This document shows positions 57,091 to 64,000 of a DNA stretch of 64,000 nt, piece by piece (position 1 is the stretch's first letter; the number at the start of each line of letters is the position of its first letter). Origin of the DNA: Gammaproteobacteria bacterium (GTDB taxonomy: Bacteria; Pseudomonadota; Gammaproteobacteria; Steroidobacterales; Steroidobacteraceae); contig CANGOP010000011.1 in the NCBI GenBank assembly GCA_947455595.1, positions 33,614 through 97,613 of the forward strand, in the 5' to 3' direction. Under the pieces are notes generated by a model that was not told the DNA's origin, ran no database searches, and was given only the letters and a program-made list of their open reading frames with translations. Made by a program: the position numbers and the translations under genes.

Positions 57091-58434
57091 ATGAAGCGCT
57101 TCTGGGTGGTGGGCTGGCAGGTGATCGTGTGCGGTGTTTTCGCGGGGGTCACAACGGCAAGGGCTGAGGCGCCTCCATTGCCTACGGTACTTCCTTCGCA
57201 CGAACGGCCCGCGGTGGAGAACCGCATACTTATCGATCGGTTGCAGCATCTCCTGCCACGCCTGATGGCCGAGACCCATCTGGATATGTGGTTGGTGATC
57301 AACCGTGAGTATGCTGAAGACCCGGTGTACTTCACCCTCGTCCCGCAGCCGACCTATGCGGCCCGGCGGACCACGATGTTGGTCTTTCATCGCCGCGCGG
57401 ACGGGACGGTGGAACGGTTGGCCGTCAATCGTTACCCGCTTGGGGAACCCTATGCCTCGGCGTGGTCCGGTGGTGATCTGGATGCGCAATGGAAAGCGCT
57501 GGCTGAGGTGATCGTTGCGCGTAACCCGGCCCGTATCGGCGTGAACGTCTCCGGTACATGGCCGGTGGCGGACGGGTTATCGGCCTCGCTGCGTGAGCGC
57601 CTGCAGTCGGTGCTGCCGGCGGATTATGCCAAGCGATTGGTGAGCAGCGAGTCGTTGGTCGTCCGTTGGTTCGAGACTCGCTCAGATGATGAGGCGAAGC
57701 TCTATCCACTGCTCGGGCGCCTGACGCGCGGGGTTATTGCCGAGGCCTTCAGTGATCGGGTCATCACACCGGGTAAGACCACGACGCAGGACGTCGCCTG
57801 GTACATCCGCGAGCGCTTTGAACACCTCGGGCTCAGGCCGTGGTTCATGCCCACCGTGGATCGTCAGCATCACGGCGAGCGCTGCGCTGATGCGGTGCCG
57901 CACTGCGGAGAGGATGGCGTGATCGTGCGCGGTGATGTGCTGCACACCGATGTGGGCTTTTGTTACCTGAAGTTATGCACTGACGTGCAGGAGATGGGCT
58001 ACGTCCTGAATGTCGGCGAATCCGAGTTACCGAAGGGGCTCAGCGCCGCGCTCAAAGTCGGCAATCACTGGCAGGATCTCCTCGCCGCCCAGTTCCAGAC
58101 GGCGCGTTCGGGTAATGAGATTCTAAAAGCCACTGCGGCGGCGAGTGCTTCAGCGGGCATCCAGTCATGGACCTACAGTCACCCCTTGGGCTACGTTGGC
58201 CATGCACCGGGTCCGACCATTGGCATGTGGGATAATCAAGGACCGACGCGAGGGCAGGGCGACTGGCCGTTGTATCCGAACACGACCTATGCCATTGAAG
58301 GTAGCGTGCGTGTCGCGCTCGCCGAGTGGGGCGGCGAACCCTTGCAGATCATGCTTGAACAAGACGGCTACTATGATGGGATGGCGCTGTCGTTCCCCGG
58401 TGGGCGTCAGACCGAATGGCACCTGATCCGCTAA
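57091..58434 (+). CDS. M24-family metallopeptidase (Xaa-Pro aminopeptidase-like), exported
   Basis: Signal-like start MKRFWVVGWQVIVCGVFAGVTTARA; HTDVGFCYLKLCTDVQEMGYV; SHPLGYVGHAPGPTIGMWDNQG; AIEGSV. Confidence 0.82.
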   Translation: MKRFWVVGWQVIVCGVFAGVTTARAEAPPLPTVLPSHERPAVENRILIDRLQHLLPRLMAETHLDMWLVINREYAEDPVYFTLVPQPTYAARRTTMLVFHRRADGTVERLAVNRYPLGEPYASAWSGGDLDAQWKALAEVIVARNPARIGVNVSGTWPVADGLSASLRERLQSVLPADYAKRLVSSESLVVRWFETRSDDEAKLYPLLGRLTRGVIAEAFSDRVITPGKTTTQDVAWYIRERFEHLGLRPWFMPTVDRQHHGERCADAVPHCGEDGVIVRGDVLHTDVGFCYLKLCTDVQEMGYVLNVGESELPKGLSAALKVGNHWQDLLAAQFQTARSGNEILKATAAASASAGIQSWTYSHPLGYVGHAPGPTIGMWDNQGPTRGQGDWPLYPNTTYAIEGSVRVALAEWGGEPLQIMLEQDGYYDGMALSFPGGRQTEWHLIR

Positions 58435-58532
58435 AGGATCAGGGTTGAGCACGAGGTTAGTTGCGACCGTCAGGTTAGGTGTGCTCGGCTATAGTGCACA
58501 AGCTATGAAGGATGCCTTTAAGGGGGAATCAG

Positions 58533-59792
58533 ATGCGTAGGTGTTTCCGCTCGTCTGTGGTTGGACTGGCGTTGGTGTTGGGCGTGCTGCCGTTATCGGG
58601 TCATGCGGCCCCGTCACCGCGACTGCGTGGGGCTGATTTGCTGCCCTCACCGACCTTTGATGCCGGCAACGGGGTGCCGGGCCGCAGTGGCTGGGCCCTA
58701 GGCGTCGGTCGCGCCGAGACCTTTCGCAATATCGCGGAGATTCTGCCCACTCGCCGGATTGCGGCCAGCGCCACACCGTTTCCGCTGCGGCAGACGGATC
58801 GGTCGTTTGGGGTGCGTTACGCGTTTCAGGGCGCGACTTATACGCTGGATGATTTCGTGCGTCGTACGGACACCACGGGACTATTGATCCTCAAAGATGA
58901 CGTTATTTTGTACGAAGGCTACTTCCAGGGTGCTGACGATAAGGACACGTTCCAGTCCTTCTCCGCTGGCAAGTCCTTCGTCTCGACTCTTGTCGGGTTT
59001 GCCCTTGCCGATGGGAAGATTAAAAGCCTAGAAGATCCAATTGCGATCTATCTGCCGGAAGTGAAGGGATCGGCCTACGAACACGCCAAAATTCGGGACG
59101 TCCTGCAGATGGCTTCGGGTACGAGCTATACCGAGGAATACGAAGATCCCGACTCAGATATCGCTGAATTTGCGCGCATCGCGGATCGCAGTGAGGGCGG
59201 TCTGTACGACTTCGCGCGCTCGTTCAAAGCCAAGCGCCCACCCGGCACGCAGTTCTATTACGCGAGCACCGATACCGAAATGCTCGGCGCGTTGGTCCAT
59301 CGCGTGACGGGTCAGTCATTGTCAGCCTACATGTCCGAGAAGCTGTGGAAGCCGATCGGTGCCGAAGCCCCGGCGCGCTGGGCATTGGATGCGTCGGGTG
59401 CCAAAGGTCGTGAGATTGCGGCGGGTGCTTTGCAGATCACGCTGCGCGACTACGCGCGTTTCGGCTACCTCTTTGCGCATGACGGCATGATGGGTGCGAA
59501 GAGGGTGCTGCCGGCCGGTTGGGTTGCAGAAGCGACCGTGCCGCGGGCGCCGTATTTGGAGTACGGCAAGCTGGAGCCGAACGATCCGACCGGGTATGGC
59601 TACCAATGGTGGTGCATCCCCGACGAGCATCGCTCGTTCACCGCTGAAGGCATTCATGGTCAATATGTGATGGTCGATCCGATTCAACATGTAGTCGTGG
59701 TGAAGCTCTCGGCTTGGCCTGAAGCTTGGGATGATGTCAAAGCGGCCGAGACGGTTGCGTTCTTTGAGGCGGTGACGGGCACATTGCGCTAA
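58533..59792 (+). CDS. Serine hydrolase, class C beta-lactamase family
   Basis: Signal peptide; FSAGKSFVSTLVGFAL (SxxK), FYYASTDTEMLGALVHRVTG. Confidence 0.87.
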   Translation: MRRCFRSSVVGLALVLGVLPLSGHAAPSPRLRGADLLPSPTFDAGNGVPGRSGWALGVGRAETFRNIAEILPTRRIAASATPFPLRQTDRSFGVRYAFQGATYTLDDFVRRTDTTGLLILKDDVILYEGYFQGADDKDTFQSFSAGKSFVSTLVGFALADGKIKSLEDPIAIYLPEVKGSAYEHAKIRDVLQMASGTSYTEEYEDPDSDIAEFARIADRSEGGLYDFARSFKAKRPPGTQFYYASTDTEMLGALVHRVTGQSLSAYMSEKLWKPIGAEAPARWALDASGAKGREIAAGALQITLRDYARFGYLFAHDGMMGAKRVLPAGWVAEATVPRAPYLEYGKLEPNDPTGYGYQWWCIPDEHRSFTAEGIHGQYVMVDPIQHVVVVKLSAWPEAWDDVKAAETVAFFEAVTGTLR

Positions 59793-59828
59793 TGATTTAA
59801 GGGTGATCGTCACGCCCCAAACCGCTAC

Positions 59829-59851
59829 CCCGGCGGCGTTACGCCGCCGGG
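59829..59851. terminator. Perfect 10-bp hairpin CCCGGCGGCG-TTA-CGCCGCCGGG between convergent genes
   Basis: Exact inverted repeat with 3-nt loop; no U-tract on either side. Confidence 0.5.
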
Positions 59852-59996
59852 AATTGCACATCCGTCATCCCGTCTCTCTGAAGGTAGAACGCCTCTCTGA
59901 CGAAGGTGTGCCTACGAGGTCCCCAACTTTTCGACTACGGTGGCGTCCACGGGGCGCACAACAGGTTTATGGGGATCGATGGGTGCCGATGTCTCC

Positions 59997-61952
59997 TTAA
60001 TCTTCCGGATGGGTCCCGGTGAAGTAGGAAATCACGTAAGCCTTCAGCGTTCCATCGGCTTGGGGAATCCCGCTGATTCTGACGGGCGTGTTGATGGCCA
60101 ATGCCGATGTGAGCGCAGCAAGACCCGGTGAGGTGGAGATATCCTGAACGGTAACGGCAACGTTGTCATGGGAGCGATCAACTCCATAGACCAGCGTCGC
60201 CGATCCCGGCGTCGTATCGAATGAGACGACCACTGGCACCGCACCACCGGGTGCAGAAATCGCAAACTGATTCGCAGCAACCGTCGTTGACACCCAAGCC
60301 GTCGGAACCCTACTCGGCGTCAGTTCAACCCATGGAGCGGACCAGCCTGTTGGGTTGCTGGGATCGCCCCATACGGCATGCGTCTCCCCGCGGGCATAGA
60401 TGGGGCCCCAGATGCCGCCGAACCCAACGCTACCGCCGGTCGCGAGTCCGAACTGAGCGATGGCGTCCACGGCTGCAGTCGTTGATGTCGCCGGTTGATT
60501 TGAGATGACCTGAGTCGGATAGGCGAAATTCCAATAGGAAAACCCTGTCACCGGTGCACCGTTGACCGTCACATCCGTTGATGTTGCTGCTGCGACATAG
60601 GGCAAAGTCACACTAAAGCCGTCTCCGTGGTGACGGAAGTGAGCCTGCACATCAAATTGCGTCGGCGTGGGATTGGCGATGCGACCACTAAATCCTGCCG
60701 ATTCAATTTCGACTATACGAGTGAGAGAGGGAGTCGTCGTGTCGACGGTCACGTGCACCTTGAAGCCACGATGAAGATTGGCCAAAAACGTCGTACCGGT
60801 GCCAATTGGAGTGGCAGTGGCGGGTTGGTTGGGCAGGGTGAAGAGGGTTGAACTATCGACCGTCAAGACGGCGGGTGTGCCGTCTTCGCCAGCGACGGTG
60901 AGCGTATTCTGGTTTGGGTCTACGCGTAGTACGTGGCCTTCTGGACTGCGCCAGATGGTTGCGAAGGTTGATGCCGAGTACAGGCGTGTAGCCACGAGCG
61001 AGCCATCCGGCTGATACCGGGCTTCAATCCTCAGTTGCCGCCCGACGATGCTAGCGGCGATCGTTGAAAAATCGGTGATCGTCGTTGGCGTCGTGGACGA
61101 GTCGAGATCGTAGACCAACGTCCCATGCGCGCTGTCGGCCAGAATCGTGGACGATGTGCCAAGGCTGACGGCCGTCTCGGGTAACGTAACGGGGAGCGCA
61201 GGCACTTCGCGTGTGATCGTAAGCGCTTTATTGTCCGTGGAAATGCTCGCCGCTGTGCCATACAAATGTCGTAAAACCAGATCGGTTAAGTGGGCGACGG
61301 AACGCGGGTAGATCGTGCCGCCTTGAAATGTCACGGTGTACACCGTTGTACCGCCGGTCACCGCATGCGTGATCACAAACGCGGGATGTCCCAGGTTGAA
61401 GTCCAGCTGAATCGGCGTCGATTGCGCTGACGACACCGTGATCGATTTCTTAAATGTGATCGGGATGCTGACGGTCATGGCATTACTGGCGCCACTGGCT
61501 CCATTGATCACGGTTTGCGCTACAGGAATGGTCGTGCCGGGCGTGCCGGCAAATCCAGACTCCGGATCCTGGCTCACCGTGAGGACTACGTCGCCTGGAT
61601 TTGCCGCAATCGTGATCGTGACACCCGTATAGGTTCCTGGGGGAATCGAACTCGCCAAGGCGTCCGATACTTGATCCAACTGCGCGAGATTCATGAGCGC
61701 CGGGGTAGATGATTGATAGACGGTTACACTGCCGCCGTCATTCGTTGTCAGTGCGATGGATAGCACCTTGACGGCTACAGAGGCCCAGTTTTCAGACGGG
61801 GCATCACGGATGAGTAAAGGTGTTTGATGGATCACCGCAGAACCGACCTGCGTGGGCGCGTTCGGAGAACCCGCGCCACCGCCACATCCCGCTAACGATA
61901 CGGCTAAGACAGTCGCGATGCTCAAGTGAAGATTTCGAGAAAGTACAGGCAT
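59997..61952 (-). CDS. DUF4382-like lipoprotein
   Basis: Lipobox LSIATVLAVSLAGCGGG; LLIRDAPSENWASVAVKVLSIALTTNDG...MNLAQLDQVSDALASSIPPGTYTGVTITI resembles DUF4382; repeated OB-like segments follow. Confidence 0.7.
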   Translation of the reverse strand: MPVLSRNLHLSIATVLAVSLAGCGGGAGSPNAPTQVGSAVIHQTPLLIRDAPSENWASVAVKVLSIALTTNDGGSVTVYQSSTPALMNLAQLDQVSDALASSIPPGTYTGVTITIAANPGDVVLTVSQDPESGFAGTPGTTIPVAQTVINGASGASNAMTVSIPITFKKSITVSSAQSTPIQLDFNLGHPAFVITHAVTGGTTVYTVTFQGGTIYPRSVAHLTDLVLRHLYGTAASISTDNKALTITREVPALPVTLPETAVSLGTSSTILADSAHGTLVYDLDSSTTPTTITDFSTIAASIVGRQLRIEARYQPDGSLVATRLYSASTFATIWRSPEGHVLRVDPNQNTLTVAGEDGTPAVLTVDSSTLFTLPNQPATATPIGTGTTFLANLHRGFKVHVTVDTTTPSLTRIVEIESAGFSGRIANPTPTQFDVQAHFRHHGDGFSVTLPYVAAATSTDVTVNGAPVTGFSYWNFAYPTQVISNQPATSTTAAVDAIAQFGLATGGSVGFGGIWGPIYARGETHAVWGDPSNPTGWSAPWVELTPSRVPTAWVSTTVAANQFAISAPGGAVPVVVSFDTTPGSATLVYGVDRSHDNVAVTVQDISTSPGLAALTSALAINTPVRISGIPQADGTLKAYVISYFTGTHPED

Positions 61953-62559
61953 GAGGTGCTCCTGCTGATATCACCAATGGAGCGCCGTGGTGGGCGTGTC
62001 ATCACACTAACGACGCTTCTATTGATGCGTGTACGCAAAACTGTCTGTGACTGACGACTTGGTAAAAATTGCGAAGCTGCTCACACTTGTTTTCTCAGCA
62101 TCAGACATAAGGCCGAGAGCTTTTTGACATAGTTTGTCGTGCGGCTTGATCAGAAATTTCACTTCTATCAGCCCGGCGAGTTTCAGTGAAACGTTCGCGT
62201 CATTGAGGCGGACGAGATGCGGCGAAATTCATGGGATAATTCAAAGGTCAATCCGTGACTTATATAGGGGATCGAAACCAGTCATTATGCGAAAAATCGC
62301 GAAAAGCGAGAGCGCCTTTAATTCAATAGGATCGGCATTTTCGCGCAATCGGTTAGTCCGATGGATGCCTCAGCGAATGCAAGCGCGCATCCACAAGGCG
62401 TAGTTCGAAAAAAGAGATGCCGGCACATCATTGACCATGTCGTCAGTAGTCTCTGTTCTCTGGCGGGTCTCAGCCGCGCTGCGCTTGTCGCATCGGCTTC
62501 GAAGTCTTCAAGGATGTCGGGCCAGCCATCTCTCAGGTTGCCATCTGATGGGTTGATGT

Positions 62560-62639
62560 CAGATGGGGCGATGGGCTCACGCCCATCGTGCATCTGATTG
62601 TGGAGAAGCAGAGGGGCATCATCGGGCGATGCGCCCCTC
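62560..62639. repeat. Two stacked inverted repeats in non-coding DNA
   Basis: 62560-62596: CAGATG..CGATGGGC-TCAC-GCCCATCG..CATCTG; 62611-62639: GAGGGGC...GCCCCTC. Confidence 0.55.
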
Positions 62640-62788
62640 GGCAGGCAACCGGCGGGCGATGATGCCGGCCGTCATCGCCTCATTCCGTGAGGAGTCGCCC
62701 AAATCGACGGGAATACGGGCCCTTGAATGCTCCGCCCGGCCGGTCGCAATTATCCCCTAATATTTTGAAAAAGCCCTTGGAGTAGATA

Positions 62789-62820
62789 GGCGCTCGCGGT
62801 ACTGTCAACAGTTGGGCGCC
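62789..62820. promoter_or_regulatory. Nested hairpin upstream of TBDR: GGCGC..ACTGT-CA-ACAGT..GCGCC
   Basis: Perfect nested inverted repeats about 55 nt before the TBDR start codon. Confidence 0.4.
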
Positions 62821-62874
62821 GCAGATGCGCTCACCCCGTGTGGGGAACGTGATAGCCGATATAAGGGGATGGGA

Positions 62875-64000
62875 ATGGAACGTATTCGACTGGCTCAGGC
62901 CGTAGCCTTGGCACTCGCCGGTGTCTCAGGCGTTGCACAGGCGGCAGAACCGACTGACAACTTGGGTGAGATCGTCGTCACCGCACAGCGTCGCTCGGAA
63001 AACATCCAGGACGTGCCCATCTCCATCCAGGCCTTGACCGGACAGAGCCTGCAAGCGTTGAACATTACGACGTTTGATGACTACATCAAGTTCCTGCCGA
63101 ACGTCACCAGTGCGAGCAGTGGCCCTGGTCAGAGCGAAGTTTTCATGCGTGGCCTATCGGCGGGTTCACAGGCGAGCCAAGGTAGTGCGGCGACCGGCTT
63201 ATGGCCCAACGTCGCGATTTATCTCGACAACCAGTCAGGTCAGATGCCGAACCGAAACCTCGATATCTATGCTGTTGACCTCAATCGTATCGAAGTGCTT
63301 GAAGGGCCGCAGGGAACCCTGTTCGGCTCCGGTGCCGAGGCCGGTGTGATCCGTTACATCACCAATGAGCCGAAGCTCAACAAGGTGGAAGGGTCGTTCA
63401 AGGCCGGTTACGGCGTCACGGCCCATGGCGAAGCTAATACCGATGTCCAAGGCGTGTTGAACCTACCGCTCCTCACCGACCGGATGGCCGTTCGTGCGGT
63501 GGTTTACAACGACCATCGCGGCGGCTATATCGACAACGTGCCAGCGACCTTCACGCGCAAGAATACGGACATCGGCATTCATTACGCCAACTATCCGGCC
63601 GATGCCAATGGCAACTGCCCCGATGGCTTGTTGAATACCGGCTACTGCGTCCCGCCGGGTAGTCAAGTGTTGAACAATGTCCAGATCGCCAAGAAGGCGA
63701 TCAACCCGGTGACCTATTCCGGTACCCGGGTCGAACTGCTCACCAAGATCAACGACGACTGGGATGTGCTGCTGTCGCAGACTTACCAGACAATGGACTC
63801 CGCGGGCGTCTTTTACCAGCAGCCGCTGTCCTCAGATGGCGCGCCGCTCAAGCCGCTGGAAGTGACATTGTTCAACAATGCCTACGACAAGGACCACTTC
63901 TCGAGCACCGCTTGGACGGTGAACGGAAAGATCGGCGACATCAAGGCGGTCTACACCGGCGGTTACCTGACCCGTCAGGTCAATCAAACCGGTGATTACA
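62875..64000 (+). CDS. TonB-dependent receptor (3'-truncated by window edge)
   Basis: Signal MERIRLAQAVALALAGVSGVAQAAE, LGEIVVTAQRRSENIQDVPISIQAL, RIEVLEGPQGTLFGSGAEAGVIRYITN; frame open to the window end. Confidence 0.9.
   Translation, partial: MERIRLAQAVALALAGVSGVAQAAEPTDNLGEIVVTAQRRSENIQDVPISIQALTGQSLQALNITTFDDYIKFLPNVTSASSGPGQSEVFMRGLSAGSQASQGSAATGLWPNVAIYLDNQSGQMPNRNLDIYAVDLNRIEVLEGPQGTLFGSGAEAGVIRYITNEPKLNKVEGSFKAGYGVTAHGEANTDVQGVLNLPLLTDRMAVRAVVYNDHRGGYIDNVPATFTRKNTDIGIHYANYPADANGNCPDGLLNTGYCVPPGSQVLNNVQIAKKAINPVTYSGTRVELLTKINDDWDVLLSQTYQTMDSAGVFYQQPLSSDGAPLKPLEVTLFNNAYDKDHFSSTAWTVNGKIGDIKAVYTGGYLTRQVNQTGDY

Noticed and set aside
62318-62593. 91-aa minus-strand ORF in the TBDR upstream region, considered as transposase remnant
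   Set aside because: No DDE or other transposase motif and it spans the palindromes; kept only as unexplained non-coding sequence
1-64000. CRISPR arrays, tRNA, rRNA and prophage modules
   Set aside because: No regularly spaced repeats, cloverleaf-like tRNA segments, rRNA sequence or phage structural genes were recognised by eye; a tRNAscan/Infernal run would be needed to exclude small RNAs fully

Overview
High-GC, gene-dense bacterial chromosomal DNA, probably from a gammaproteobacterium (inferred from gene content, not proven). No rRNA, tRNA, CRISPR array, prophage or intact transposon was recognised. Left to right the window holds: the end of a phenylacetate catabolic operon (paaG' paaI paaJ paaZ paaK); a truncated M20 amidohydrolase remnant; a glycosyltransferase; an overlapping amidohydrolase / APH-type kinase / class-III PLP phospho-lyase-like operon; threonine aldolase; a compact LysR-divergent operon of two Rieske oxygenases, a stand-alone [2Fe-2S] ferredoxin, a histidine ammonia-lyase and an alpha/beta hydrolase; a TonB-dependent receptor (TBDR) followed by VOC, M20, PhyH and a protein with three PTPS/QueD-like repeats; a convergent P450 / M20 / paired acyl-CoA dehydrogenase operon; a NrtR-like regulator divergent from a DraG-type ADP-ribosylglycohydrolase plus an N-terminally extended Nudix protein and YbaK; a MazG-like protein, nitroreductase and cupin; a porin divergent from an ABC exporter plus TBDR pair; a complete methylcitrate cluster (ScfR-like regulator, prpB, prpC, acnD, prpF); a TBDR; SelO; a DUF349 protein; M24 and serine hydrolases; a DUF4382-like lipoprotein; and the 5' part of another TBDR. 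The strongest candidates for something new are (i) the triple PTPS-like protein whose repeats have lost complementary active-site residues, (ii) the Rieske/Rieske/ferredoxin/HutH operon that has no reductase and no urocanase nearby, and (iii) the NrtR-DraG-Nudix ADP-ribose cluster. All calls come from reading the sequence and supplied translations; no database search was run.
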